Of a stretch of DNA of 64,000 nucleotides, positions 34,181 to 43,600 are shown one piece after another; within the stretch, counting starts at the first letter, position 1, and each line of letters opens with the position of its first letter. Under the pieces are notes generated by a model. It was given only the letters and a program-made list of their open reading frames with translations. It did no database searches and was not told the DNA's origin. The stretch comes from Bacillus altitudinis 41KF2b (lineage in GTDB: Bacteria > Bacillota > Bacilli > Bacillales > Bacillaceae), in the NCBI RefSeq assembly GCF_000691145.1, contig NZ_ASJC01000007.1, positions 91,924 to 155,923 on the forward strand, given 5' to 3'. The position numbers and the translations under genes were made by a program.

Positions 34181-35332
34181 TTGAATACCAATAAAAAAAT
34201 ATTAATCTTGACCGCAAATTATGGAAATGGACATATGCAGGTTGCAAAAACACTGTATGATGAATGCAAATCCCAAGGGTTTGAACATGTGATAGTTTCT
34301 AATTTGTATCAAGAATCAAATCCCATTGTGTCCGAAGTGACTCAATATTTATATTTAAAGAGCTTCTCCATTGGGAAACAATTTTATCGCTTGTTTTATT
34401 ACGGTGTAGATAAAATTTACAACAAACGCAAATTTAACATTTATTTAAAGATGGGAAATAAGCGTCTTGATGAATTAATTCAATTACACAATCCGGATAT
34501 CATCATCATTACATTCCCGATGATTGTTGTACCTGAATACCGAAACAAAACAGGTAAAGTCATTCCAACATTTAATGTGATGACAGACTTTTGTCTTCAT
34601 AAAATTTGGGTACATGAAAACATTGACCGATACTATGTTGCAACCGATTATGTGAAACAAAAGCTAGTAGAAATCGGCACACATCCAAGCGATGTCAAGG
34701 TAACAGGCATTCCGATTAGACCACAATTTGAAGTAGACGTGCCTAAATCGATCATCTATAAAAAATATGGATTATCATCAGACAAAAAAGTCCTTCTCAT
34801 TATGGCGGGTGCCCATGGTGTACTAAAAAATGTGAAGGAACTGTGTGAAGCACTACTTCTTGACAGTGAAGTACAAATTGTTGTTGTGTGCGGTAAGAAT
34901 GCAGCGCTGAAGCAATCGCTTAGCGAACTTGAACAAGCACACCCAAATCAATTGAAGGCGCTTGGATATGTGGAACAAATTGATGAATTGTTCAGAGTAA
35001 CGGACTGTATGATTACAAAACCGGGCGGGATTACATTAACAGAAGCAACAGCAATTGGTGTCCCAGTTATTCTTTACAAACCTGTTCCAGGACAAGAAAA
35101 AGAAAATGCTCTTTTCTTTGAAGATTACGGCGCTGCCATTGTCATCAACAGACACGAAGACATTTTAGAATCTGTCACTAACTTGCTGCAAGACGAAGAA
35201 AAATTAGAATCCATGAAACAAAACATCAAAAAATTACACTTAAAACAGTCTTCTCAAACCATTTTAGAAGATATCGTTGAACAATCAGATCTGATCATGA
35301 GCAACAAATCGTATGCTCAAGCATTATCATAA
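34181..35332 (+). CDS. ugtP: Processive diacylglycerol beta-glucosyltransferase UgtP
   Basis: 383 residues, GT28 family, TTG start behind GAGGTGA. N-terminal ILTANYGNGHMQVAKTL (MGDG-synthase-type acceptor/lipid region), KVTGIPIRPQFE in the middle, and the UDP-glucose site MITKPGGITLTEATAIGVPV near 284-303. It makes the glycolipid anchor of lipoteichoic acid at the inner membrane face and in B. subtilis couples nutrient status to FtsZ. A 228-bp leader lacks a gene; it holds a palindrome TTCGTACGAA near 34134. Confidence 0.97.
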   Translation: MNTNKKILILTANYGNGHMQVAKTLYDECKSQGFEHVIVSNLYQESNPIVSEVTQYLYLKSFSIGKQFYRLFYYGVDKIYNKRKFNIYLKMGNKRLDELIQLHNPDIIIITFPMIVVPEYRNKTGKVIPTFNVMTDFCLHKIWVHENIDRYYVATDYVKQKLVEIGTHPSDVKVTGIPIRPQFEVDVPKSIIYKKYGLSSDKKVLLIMAGAHGVLKNVKELCEALLLDSEVQIVVVCGKNAALKQSLSELEQAHPNQLKALGYVEQIDELFRVTDCMITKPGGITLTEATAIGVPVILYKPVPGQEKENALFFEDYGAAIVINRHEDILESVTNLLQDEEKLESMKQNIKKLHLKQSSQTILEDIVEQSDLIMSNKSYAQALS

Positions 35333-35364
35333 AAAGGTGCCCGTCATTGACGGACACCTTTTTT
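35331..35364. terminator. Bidirectional terminator ugtP/AIM24
   Basis: 15-bp stem with one mismatch, 3-nt loop, T-run; overlaps the ugtP stop. Confidence 0.92.
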
Positions 35365-35367
35365 CTT

Positions 35368-36069
35368 TTAACCTTGATTCCCATTCGTTGTATACACTTC
35401 TTCAAACGGCTGCACGACAACAAAGCCACTTCCGCTAAACTTCATTTGAATGGACTCTCCGCTTCCCCTGCCAATAAACGTTTTGAACGATACATCTGTC
35501 ACAAATTCAGTCTGCAAATCTCCTGACCATGCGACCGTCGCATTCGGATCTGTATAAACAGAATCACCTGGCTGAACAATCAGCGTCAGCGGTTCGTAAT
35601 GACTTGTGATTGCAACAAGACCTGGTCCTTCAAGTTTGACATTAAATAATCCGCCTGCAAGCATGCCAGACACCTTTTTCATTAATTTAATATCCCACCG
35701 AACAGACGGTTCAAATGCGAGCAAGTCGTTTCCATTAACGAAAATAGACTCCCCTTGAGCCAATCGAAGAATCGAGATTTTTTTCCCTTGGTCTGCTACA
35801 TATAATTTCCCATCACCTGTGGCCTTCATCAAAGAGGTTCCTTCTCCTGATAACATTTTTTTGAACATCTTTGAGACACCGTGTTCAAACACACCTTCAC
35901 GTTCAAACTTTATTTTCCCGCGATATGAAACCATGGAGCCTGTTTTTGCCCAAATGGTATCTGTTAAATTAATTTCTAACAATCTTGGTGTTTCAAGTTC
36001 AAAGACCCCTTCACCTTTGTCTTCTTGCTGCGTATTCTGAACAAACTCCTCAATTGTGTAACGATTCAT
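35368..36069 (-). CDS. AIM24 family protein
   Basis: 233 residues, mostly beta strand. Repeated glycine-rich patterns WAKTGSMVSYRGKIKFEREG, YVADQGKKISILRLAQGE, VKLEGPGLVAITSHYEPLTL and SIQMKFSGSGFVVVQPFEE mark the AIM24/TIGR00266 double-stranded beta-helix. Cytosolic, no signal. Start behind AAAGAGGTG. No function established for bacterial members; the gene is not at this place in B. subtilis. Confidence 0.9.
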   Translation of the reverse strand: MNRYTIEEFVQNTQQEDKGEGVFELETPRLLEINLTDTIWAKTGSMVSYRGKIKFEREGVFEHGVSKMFKKMLSGEGTSLMKATGDGKLYVADQGKKISILRLAQGESIFVNGNDLLAFEPSVRWDIKLMKKVSGMLAGGLFNVKLEGPGLVAITSHYEPLTLIVQPGDSVYTDPNATVAWSGDLQTEFVTDVSFKTFIGRGSGESIQMKFSGSGFVVVQPFEEVYTTNGNQG

Positions 36070-36210
36070 GACGCACCTCTTTCTGTATTTTTACTATATA
36101 CGGACAAGTTATACGTTAGGTTTCATGAGATTAGGACGTTTTATAGATAAATGTCATTCACTAAAAAAACAAAAAAATCAAACATTCTGCTCAAAATTTG
36201 GCTTGCCTGC

Positions 36211-36279
36211 TTGACGCTTTACTTTTGATGGTGTATAGTGGAACCATCATTTAACAACTTCTTAAGTCGTTAGGTGATG
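36211..36279 (+). promoter_or_regulatory. Promoter and leader hairpin of cspD
   Basis: TTGACG (36211-36216), 17 bases, TATAGT (36234-36239). Transcription would start near 36246, exactly where a stem begins: CATCA / TGATG, TAAC / GTTA and ACTT / AAGT over 36245-36279 with a 3-nt loop. About 57 further untranslated bases follow. A structured leader is typical of cold-shock genes. Confidence 0.75.
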
Positions 36280-36336
36280 AAAAATTTTTTTTAGTATGCC
36301 AAAAGGTGTGCTACAGTACTAGGAGGAAAAAGCAAT

Positions 36337-36537
36337 ATGCAAAACGGTAAAGTAAAATGGTTCAATAATGAAAAAGGTTTCGGCTTCATTGAAGTTGAAG
36401 GCGGAGACGACGTATTCGTTCACTTCACAGCTATCGAAGGTGACGGTTACAAATCTCTAGAAGAAGGACAAGAAGTTTCTTTTGAAATCGTTGAAGGTAA
36501 TCGTGGACCTCAAGCTGCAAACGTAACAAAAATCTAA
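36337..36537 (+). CDS. cspD: Cold-shock protein CspD
   Basis: 66 residues, a single cold-shock domain. RNP1 KGFGFIEV near 16 and RNP2 DVFVHFTAI near 26 carry the nucleic-acid-stacking aromatics. It acts as an RNA chaperone. AGGAGG precedes the ATG by 10 nt. Position beside ugtP and degR matches B. subtilis cspD. Confidence 0.96.
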   Translation: MQNGKVKWFNNEKGFGFIEVEGGDDVFVHFTAIEGDGYKSLEEGQEVSFEIVEGNRGPQAANVTKI

Positions 36538-36563
36538 TCAACTCAATCAATGATGAAACGACA

Positions 36564-36594
36564 AAATAAAGAGAGGCGTATGCCTCTCTTATTT
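36564..36594. terminator. Bidirectional terminator cspD/degR
   Basis: GAGAGGC / GCCTCTC stem extended by A/T pairs, 4-nt loop. Confidence 0.9.
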
Positions 36595-36771
36595 GATTTT
36601 CAGCTGAATTTCAATCGCTAAAATATTTTGCTTTAATCTTTGTTCAATTTCAGAGATATCTTTTTCGAGAAAAGGTCTTCCCTTCTTTGCAACATCTACC
36701 AGTTGCTCTAGATCACTGTACACCTCTTGAAATGTCCGATGTAATACCGTTTCAAAATCCTTATTATCCAT
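36589..36771 (-). CDS. degR: DegR, probable regulator of degradative enzyme synthesis
   Basis: 60 residues, one long amphipathic helix pattern (FETVLHRTFQEVYSDLEQLV, then ISEIEQRLKQNILAIEIQLK). Identification rests on equal length to B. subtilis DegR, on its place beside cspD, and on a sigma-D -10 box upstream, since degR is a sigma-D gene. DegR stabilises phosphorylated DegU. The sequence alone is too short for certainty. Confidence 0.75.
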   Translation of the reverse strand: MDNKDFETVLHRTFQEVYSDLEQLVDVAKKGRPFLEKDISEIEQRLKQNILAIEIQLKIK

Positions 36772-36843
36772 GCCGGCCTTCCCCTTTTCCTCTATTATCC
36801 GTCACTTAGTCAAAAAGTAACTCAACCAAAACTTTCTATAGTT

Positions 36844-36851
36844 ATATCGGC
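36844..36851 (-). promoter_or_regulatory. Sigma-D -10 element of degR
   Basis: Minus-strand GCCGATAT fits the sigma-D -10 (GCCGATAA/T); a weak AACA stands 15 bp upstream for the TAAA -35. It is 73 bp before the degR ATG. Confidence 0.65.
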
Positions 36852-36942
36852 TCATTTTTCAGAATATGTTCTTTTTTTACACATTCTATTCGTTTTTTTT
36901 CGTGAGCGTATGATACATCTAGGGGAAAACCGGAGTGTACGC

Positions 36943-37125
36943 TTATTTTTTTAGTAATTCATTCCCGTATTGTTTGATCTTCTCTCCTACCGTGCATTGC
37001 TGAATACAAAAGGAGTGCGCGTATTTTTTACCAAATTCTTTACGAAAGTGCTTCTTAATCAAACAATCTGAACAATACGTGTCTTGAAGATCTGTTAATT
37101 CTTTTACTGCTGTTTTTTTATCCAC
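36943..37125 (-). CDS. ypeQ: YpeQ, small four-cysteine protein
   Basis: 60 residues; CSDC near 18-21 and CIQQC near 40-44 make a probable zinc-binding CXXC/CX3C pair. Basic and helical otherwise. Starts 1 nt after ypeP ends, so they are coupled. Same size and place as B. subtilis YpeQ. Function unknown. Confidence 0.88.
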   Translation of the reverse strand: MDKKTAVKELTDLQDTYCSDCLIKKHFRKEFGKKYAHSFCIQQCTVGEKIKQYGNELLKK

Positions 37126-37126
37126 T

Positions 37127-37798
37127 TTATTCAGCTCCGTCTGCTTCTAATTTCAACTTACTTTCGATAGGGACGTCTGCAAGTATCTGTCTGGCAAGCT
37201 GATCTGCTTCTGCATTTTGTTTACGATCGATGACTTCATATGTTGGCGTGAGCTTCAGCTCTTTGATCGCAGCCTCAATTCGGTCGAGCCATTTGTTATG
37301 TATATCATCATAACAAGGCCATTCCCCTTTGAGCTGATTCATCACAACAAGAGAATCTCCTCTAATCGTAACAGAGTTTCTGCTGGCTCCCAGTTCTTTT
37401 AAAGCTTTTACCGCTTCAAATAAAGCCGCATACTCTGCCTCATTGTTCGTGGTGCTCTGAAAAGGCTGATTCTTCCTTAACCGGTATGCATCCTGTCCGA
37501 GCTGATAATACACGACAATTCCAAGCCCAGCATCACCTGTTTCTTTGCGAAAACTCGCATCAAAATAGACCTGAAGCTGATCGGGTTCAAGCCTAAGTTC
37601 TTCGTTTAGCTTTTCAAGTTCTTTCGTCGACCACATCGCACCCTTTTCATCTTCAAAAGATAAAAGTGACTGCGGTTCTTTTTTGTCTATATGTTTTGCT
37701 AAAAGCAAGGCCTCTTTGAGCTCCATCCAATTTTCTTGGAAAAAAGCAATGGACCCAATCGATTTCACTTTCATTGTATAGTGTGCTCTTAGTTTCAT
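37127..37798 (-). CDS. ypeP: YpeP, RNase HI-like protein
   Basis: 223 residues. The N-terminal ~70 residues are a separate small domain; the RNase H fold covers about 80-205: VYFDASFRKETGDAGLGIVV (first Asp), NNEAEYAALFEAVKAL (Glu), RGDSLVVMNQLKGEW (Asp), ADQLAR (last Asp). The acidic set DEDD is complete, so nuclease activity is possible, but B. subtilis YpeP was reported without clear RNase HI activity. A second, shorter relative, ypdQ, is encoded nearby on the other strand. Confidence 0.9.
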   Translation of the reverse strand: MKLRAHYTMKVKSIGSIAFFQENWMELKEALLLAKHIDKKEPQSLLSFEDEKGAMWSTKELEKLNEELRLEPDQLQVYFDASFRKETGDAGLGIVVYYQLGQDAYRLRKNQPFQSTTNNEAEYAALFEAVKALKELGASRNSVTIRGDSLVVMNQLKGEWPCYDDIHNKWLDRIEAAIKELKLTPTYEVIDRKQNAEADQLARQILADVPIESKLKLEADGAE

Positions 37799-37892
37799 TG
37801 ATCACATCGCCTTCCCATACTTTTAAGGTAAACGTTCGTTATGCTATAATCAAAAAGTTACATTTTACATTTAGAAAGGAAGTTCATGTCAC

Positions 37893-38582
37893 TTGTTTAA
37901 TGAAGGTATTTGGATCTTATTTGCGATCATTAATTTTATCATTGTTCTTCTATTTTATAAAGGATTTGGCAAGATGGGGCTTTTCGTATGGATTGGTTTT
38001 GCAACAGTTGCGGCCAATTTACAAGTGGTCAAAACCGTTGAATTATTTGGCTTAACGGCAACACTTGGCAACATTTTATACGGCAGTGTGTTTTTTGCAA
38101 CGGACGTCCTCAATGAAAAATATGGACAAACCGAAGCGAAAAAAGCTGTCTGGATTGGCTTTGCCACCCTTTTAACATTAACTGTTGTCATGCAGGAGGC
38201 TTTGCTTTTCCATCCCGCTCCATCTGACATTTCCCAATCATCATTAGAAACGATATTTGGCTTTATGCCAAGGGTCGCTCTTGGTAGCCTTGCTGCTTAT
38301 ATCATCAGTCAAATGTTAGATGTTTATGTATATTCGTTTATTCGCCGGATATTTCCTTCAGATGGTGCGCTCTGGCTGCGAAATGCGGGGAGTACAATGA
38401 TTAGCCAGCTGCTTGATACACTCGTTTTCACAACCATTGCCTTTCTTGGGACCTACCCATTCCATATATGGATCGAAATTTTCATCACGACTTATGTGAT
38501 TAAATTTATCGTCGCTGCCATTGGCACACCTTATGCCTATGCGGCGAAAAAAATGGTTCCGATTGATGAAAGGGGGAAATAA
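37893..38582 (+). CDS. ypdP: YpdP, queuosine-precursor transporter (VUT/YhhQ family)
   Basis: 229 residues, about six membrane spans. [22 protein letters not shown] near 70 (the family's DVLNEKYG loop) and [18 protein letters not shown] near 162 are the COG1738 signatures. The family imports preQ0/preQ1-type precursors for tRNA queuosine. TTG start; AAGGAAG lies 11-12 nt upstream. ypdQ follows immediately. Confidence 0.9.
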   Translation: MFNEGIWILFAIINFIIVLLFYKGFGKMGLFVWIGFATVAANLQVVKTVELFGLTATLGNILYGSVFFATDVLNEKYGQTEAKKAVWIGFATLLTLTVVMQEALLFHPAPSDISQSSLETIFGFMPRVALGSLAAYIISQMLDVYVYSFIRRIFPSDGALWLRNAGSTMISQLLDTLVFTTIAFLGTYPFHIWIEIFITTYVIKFIVAAIGTPYAYAAKKMVPIDERGK

Positions 38583-38583
38583 A

Positions 38584-38979
38584 TTGCCAGCTGAAATATA
38601 TATTGACGGTGCTAGTGCCGGAAACCCAGGTCCATCTGGCATCGGCATTTTCTTGAAATATGACGGAAAAGCTGAGTCTTTCTCCATTCCTCTTGGCACC
38701 ATGAGCAATCATGAAGCAGAGTTTTCCGCGCTCATTGAAGGCATGAAAATTTGCGTAGAAAAAGGATTACGGACCGTTTCATTCCGCACTGATTCACAAG
38801 TAGTAGATCGTGCAGCCAATGCAGGATTTGCTAAAAATCCATCTTTTCGTCATTTTATCGAAGAAATGCTGCAGCTTCAAAGCGAATTTGATTTATTTTT
38901 CATTAAGTGGATTCCGAGCAAGGAAAATCAAGTGGCTGATCAGCTCGCTAGAAAAGCGATTCACCTTTCAAAAGGATGA
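38584..38979 (+). CDS. ypdQ: YpdQ, RNase HI-like protein
   Basis: 131 residues from TTG behind GGGGGA, 1 nt after the ypdP stop; an upstream ATG in this frame lies within ypd[42 protein letters not shown] and ADQLAR give the four RNase H acidic residues. The basic handle of E. coli RNase HI is missing. Activity is unproven for the B. subtilis protein. Confidence 0.92.
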   Translation: MPAEIYIDGASAGNPGPSGIGIFLKYDGKAESFSIPLGTMSNHEAEFSALIEGMKICVEKGLRTVSFRTDSQVVDRAANAGFAKNPSFRHFIEEMLQLQSEFDLFFIKWIPSKENQVADQLARKAIHLSKG

Positions 38980-39022
38980 ATCGCTTTTCTTTTGGTTATG
39001 CTAATGGGTGAGGTGATACGAA

Positions 39023-39148
39023 TTGGATAAAGAGAACAGAGGCCGTGTCACAAACGGAACGACTCCTCAAGGTGATGCGCAGACAAAAGATAAACAGCCA
39101 ATATCGCAATTAGAAAATAAGGCGAAAAAAAGCAACACAAAGGGCTAA
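39023..39148 (+). CDS. sspL: Small acid-soluble spore protein L
   Basis: 41 residues read directly: TTG start behind GAGGTGA, hydrophilic, NGTTPQGDAQ in the middle and KAKKSNTKG at the end, the same ending as B. subtilis SspL (AKKSNTK plus one residue). A minor, forespore-made spore protein. Its last codons lie within its terminator stem, and the same 35 bp recur at 50636-50670. Confidence 0.9.
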   Translation: MDKENRGRVTNGTTPQGDAQTKDKQPISQLENKAKKSNTKG

Positions 39149-39178
39149 AATGAACTTGATTTTAGCCCTTTCTTTTTT
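39139..39178 (+). terminator. Terminator of sspL
   Basis: 13-bp perfect stem AAAGGGCTAAAAT / ATTTTAGCCCTTT, 7-nt loop, then CTTTTTTT. Confidence 0.95.
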
Positions 39179-39185
39179 TCTAACC

Positions 39186-40073
39186 TTAACTGATTCCTAA
39201 TTGACTTAAGCGGTTCACCATTGGTTCGATCCCTTTAATTTGATGCAAGCGAAGCATTGCCGCTGCCCGCTCTGGATCCATTTTTATTTTTGTTTCGTCA
39301 ATCGGACAGCTGAGTGGTACATCACATTTAATTTCTGCCAGTATACGAGAAAGCTTCAGATCTTCTAATCCTGCTTGCATTTTCTTTTGCTGAGCTGCCG
39401 TTAATGAATGAACATTTTCTAACAGTCGATCAATCGTTTGATACGTTTGAATAAATTTCAATGCTGTTTTTTCGCCGATTCCTTTTACACCAGGGTAATT
39501 ATCGCTAGAATCACCCATCAGTGCTTTCATATCAATCAGTGCCTTTGGAGATATGCCCATTTCCTCTTCAAAAAGGGCTTTTGTATAATGCTTATAATTC
39601 CCAATGCCTTTTTGCATTAAAGCCACGGTCACTTGTTCATTCAAGATTTGCAGCAAATCTTTATCTCCTGTTAAGACGGTCACATGTGCTTCGTTTTGAT
39701 AGATTGATGCAAGCGTTCCAATACAATCATCTGCTTCAAAACCTTTCACACCAATGTTCATGATCCCCAGTTCTTCTGTCGCCTCTTTTGCTAAATCAAA
39801 CTGCGGGATAAGCTCAACAGGCGCCTCGCCTCGATTGGCTTTATAATCTTGAAACAATTCGTTCCGGTATGTCTGGCTCCCCATATCCCAGCAGCATACG
39901 ATATGAGTCGGCTCAAATGTTTGGACAGCTGTTAACAAATGCTTCAAATAACCATTCACTCCATTTGTCGGCACACCACGATCATTTATCATAAAATTGC
40001 GATGGACAGCCGTCGCATAAAACGACCTAAAAAGAAGGGCCATTCCATCTACAAGTAATACGTGTTTATTCAT
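39186..40073 (-). CDS. ypcP: YpcP, 5'-3' exonuclease (PolI N-domain-like FEN)
   Basis: 295 residues homologous to the 5' nuclease domain of DNA polymerase I but free-standing. VDGMALLFRSFYA, CCWDMGSQTYRNELFQDYKA, KGFEADDCIGTLA, VLTGDKDLLQIL and MGDSSDNYPGVKGIGEKTA supply the metal-binding Asp/Glu set and the helix-hairpin-helix. It removes RNA primers or flaps together with Pol I in B. subtilis. Convergent with sspL. Confidence 0.95.
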   Translation of the reverse strand: MNKHVLLVDGMALLFRSFYATAVHRNFMINDRGVPTNGVNGYLKHLLTAVQTFEPTHIVCCWDMGSQTYRNELFQDYKANRGEAPVELIPQFDLAKEATEELGIMNIGVKGFEADDCIGTLASIYQNEAHVTVLTGDKDLLQILNEQVTVALMQKGIGNYKHYTKALFEEEMGISPKALIDMKALMGDSSDNYPGVKGIGEKTALKFIQTYQTIDRLLENVHSLTAAQQKKMQAGLEDLKLSRILAEIKCDVPLSCPIDETKIKMDPERAAAMLRLHQIKGIEPMVNRLSQLGIS

Positions 40074-40136
40074 TCATCTAAACTCCCTTTTTATAAACAA
40101 TACTCCTATTCTATCATAGAACATCGAAACGAACAT

Positions 40137-40175
40137 AAAAAAGGCGCCTTCTTCTTTTGATAAAGAAGAGGCAGC
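40137..40175 (-). terminator. Terminator of the 36-residue gene
   Basis: GCCTCTTCTTT pairs with AAGAAGAAGGC, then GCCTTTTTT on the minus strand. Confidence 0.8.
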
Positions 40176-40179
40176 CCGA

Positions 40180-40290
40180 TTACTTTTTACCATATTGCAT
40201 TTTTTTCGTTTCCGCTTCTGCGTAGGATGGCATGCCTTTTTCCTTCGGCATGCGCTCCTCCTGCTGCTTTACGTTTTGCTTTTTTGCCAT
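40180..40290 (-). CDS. 36-residue basic, hydrophilic protein
   Basis: MAKKQNVKQQEERMPKEKGM then PSYAEAETKKMQYGKK: strongly basic, no hydrophobic core, probably unstructured. AAAGGGGA lies 6 nt before the ATG and a terminator follows the stop. Composition resembles minor small acid-soluble spore proteins, but I cannot match it to a named one. Lies between ypcP and ypbS. Confidence 0.7.
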   Translation of the reverse strand: MAKKQNVKQQEERMPKEKGMPSYAEAETKKMQYGKK

Positions 40291-40347
40291 GATCATTCCC
40301 CTTTCTGTTTCATTTGTTAAGATGACCAAAAATGAGAAAGTTACTCT

Positions 40348-40611
40348 TTACTTCTGTTTACGCTGGGTGTATTCCTCCACCATCTCAATCGTGACATGTT
40401 TACGAAGGGGAACAATTCCGCCTCGGGCAAGCTCATTCATTTTAGACGTAATGGCGTTGATCTCATCTGTTGAAAATGGTTCATTGTGTTCACATTTTTT
40501 CACAGCCGATTCAATCGCCTGCTCTCTTTTTTGTTCAAGTGCAAGAAAAGATTGGATGTGGGCATGTTGTTTCTGTGAATGTGCAGAAATTTCTTCGTGT
40601 ACGCTCGTCAT
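40348..40611 (-). CDS. ypbS: YpbS, small helical protein
   Basis: 87 residues, His/Gln/Lys-rich helices (SAHSQKQHAHIQSFLALEQK, SDEINAITSKMNELA-like) ending PLRKHVTIEMVEEYTQRKQK. Matches B. subtilis YpbS in size and place downstream of the dynamin gene, from whose stop it is 41 nt away. Function unknown. Confidence 0.85.
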   Translation of the reverse strand: MTSVHEEISAHSQKQHAHIQSFLALEQKREQAIESAVKKCEHNEPFSTDEINAITSKMNELARGGIVPLRKHVTIEMVEEYTQRKQK

Positions 40612-40652
40612 CGTCTATCAACTGCTTTCTTTTTTATATAGTCTACCATGAA

Positions 40653-43600
40653 TCATATCGTTTTCAACTGGTTCTTCCATTCATTTGTTTGTTCATAAAC
40701 TTGTTCAATGACCGCCTGTTTTTCAGCATCTGTTGTAAGGCTTGTCATAAATGTCTGTTTTTGCTCATTGAGCTGTTGGAGAGCATCTTGTTCGTACCTT
40801 TCCGTATAGGTCTTCACTAGCTTTTCATATCTGCTCAGCAACTCTTCTTTTTCGTTATCTGCCCAACGTGTTGTCATTTGATGTAGAACATCTCGAATGG
40901 CTTCAATAAACGTAGCCTTTTCATTTTGTTCAAAGAAGGCTTTCGCTGATTTTTGTTTCTTTAAAAGCGGCTCAAATGGTGTAATCTCTGCTTCAACTTC
41001 AATTTGTTTTAGCTCAGCATTTTTCTCCTCAGGGGCTGACAGGCTAAGAGAAAAGTAAGGATCTTCCGCACATGCAGCCTGCATCCCTTTTTCCCACTCC
41101 TCCTGGAAATAATGATGGATAAACGATTCCATTCGGATATCAAGTGCCTTGAGCTCCTGCACAAATTCAAATTCATACTCCTTTAACGCTTTCTCAAGTG
41201 CCTTTTTTAACTGCTGACCAAAATTCCCTTGAGATATGCCAGGATAAAAAGCCGACTTTAATAGATCATTCGCAAATAATGAAAGCCGCTGTACAATATG
41301 ATAGAGCTGTTCATGCACGTCTTTTTTTACGCTTTCGGTCACAAGTTTAGACCGTTTCACATCTTGCATTTTTTCGAGAATGGCTTCATAGGATGTCTTG
41401 ATGTTTTTCTTTTCAGCTTCTTTCTCATCTTCTGATTGATGCAAGGTCGCACGTAGTCTATCGACCGTTGTACATAATGTATTAGCTTCAAAATGCAAAA
41501 GTTCAATGGCATCTTTCGTTAATTCTTCCTCAATAAAATAGTCAAGCTGTTTTCTCAGTGTTGCATATTGATTATAAGATGTCGGCTCTTTCCCTTCGAT
41601 CTCTTCCTTACTAGACACATGATGCAGGTTTGGATTGCGGATGCCTTCTTTTGTGAGCTCGCTTCGTACATAGTCAAATACGGTTTCAAGCTCTGCTTGA
41701 TCCTTAGCCAAATCAGCTGCATTGATGATAAAGAACATTTTATCCATGCTAAAGGAATCTTTTACGAGTCCAAGCTTCCGTAAAAATGAGCGATCAGCTT
41801 TTGAGAAAGAATGCTGATAATACGTTAAATAAAGAAGGGCGTCTGCATCCTTCATATACTGGAAGGCGATTTCTGTATGACGCTTATTCATACTGCTAGC
41901 ACCTGGTGTATCGACAATCGTCAGTCCTTTATCTGTCAAAGGTGTACTTAAATACACCGTCACTTCCTTCACCACACAAGAAACAGATTCTTCCGCTACA
42001 TAAGGCTTTAATTCTTGAAGTGTGACATGTAAATTGGTTTGGTTGTCAATGTCATCATGAAACTTGGCATAGGCTTGTAGGAAATGTTCTACAATGATTC
42101 GGTGATCCTGTTCGAGCTGCCGTTTTTTCAGTACTCTTTCCAGCTTTGCCTTAAACGAATCTCCTTTTTCTGTTGCGATCGAAAATCCAAGAATCTGATC
42201 GAGTTCCTCTAGAATGTCCTGCTTGGTTTTAAACACCACTTTGACACTTTCATGAGGATGATCTTCCGTAGGTCGTGTCAGTTTGTTAATTGTCGCAGTT
42301 GTTGGCGTAGGTGATGATGGTAACACCTTCCGTCCAACAAGCGCATTGGCAAAAGAAGATTTTCCAGAACTAAAAGCGCCAAATAAAGCGAGTGTAAATT
42401 CTTTTGCCTGCAGCCGTTCTGTTCGTTTTTCAAAGGAATCTCTTTGAGACTTTAGAATATCTAAAGGCGATAAAATGCGGGAAAGCTCTTTAAATTGTGC
42501 AATTGATTGTGCTGTTGTTAAATGCTGTGATTGGCGGTATTGATCGCGCTCTATCCGTTCAGTTGCTTGATCGCTCTCTTCAACATGAATTGATGCGCGA
42601 TTCTTCTCCAGCTGGTCGTGCTGCATCCATTGCTTTTTCGCATAAAACCAGTCGCCTGGGATATGATCATCCGTTCCGTTTTGCCAAATATCCCATAAAT
42701 GCTGAATATCCTGTCTTATTTGTTCATTTTTTTCGTTATACTCCTCAAGGCTCTGAAGCTCTTGTTTCGCTTGTTTCCATTTTTCCTCTTGCTTCTCTTG
42801 TTCATTCCGGAGCTGGTCTTTCAAGGTCTCAATCATCTGTTCAATCAATTGAAGCGCTTGCTGTTTTGCCTGTCTTTTCAATGCTTCACCAGCATCTTTC
42901 GCATATTGAAGAACATATTCGTTAGAAAAAGTTGCCCCTTGGTGAATGACCTTTTCAAGCAAGGATTCTTCAACAGGTGTCTCAAATGCCATGGCTTTGT
43001 CTAATAACGCTTCCCCAAGCTGATGCTGTTTTATTTCTTTTTTAAGGAGCTCGGCAATGTGCCAGTCAACTTCCGCTTTCATTCTCTTTTTTACATCTGC
43101 TAAGAAATCACTTGCCCGCTTTTCCTTTTCCTGCTCGGTTTTATTTTTTGCAAAAAGTAAACCCACTTTAAAGCCAGGTGCTTTCGATTCGATATAGTCA
43201 CTTGCAAGCTCTCGCATCTTAAATGGCGTGAGGTTTGCATTTTTTAAGATGTTCTCTACTTCAGAAGACACTTTATCTTCTACCTGCTTTGCACCATTTT
43301 CAATAAATCGGCGTTTCTCTTCTAGTTCTTTCACTTCATTCCTTTTTTCTTGAAGCTGCGCGTCAAGGTCCTCTTCATGCAGTTCTTCTTTTAACGAGTC
43401 TATATGTTCTTTTAAAACATGTTCGATTTTCTGCTCTGTATAGGCTCGAAGTGATGCTTTAGGCATGGTTTGTAATTCTTGTAGCTTCTTCACTAAACGG
43501 ATCATTTCGTTTTTTGGGTGTGCCTCATCCGTCACAGAAGTAAAATATAGATGTTCTTCTTCTATACCTTCTTTTAAAAGCATCTCAACGACTTGTTTTT

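Noticed and set aside
41568..43004. Several long frames antisense to dynA (41568-41783, 42497-42925, 42699-43004)
   Set aside because: They are shadows of the dynA reading frame with no ribosome sites or recognisable domains.
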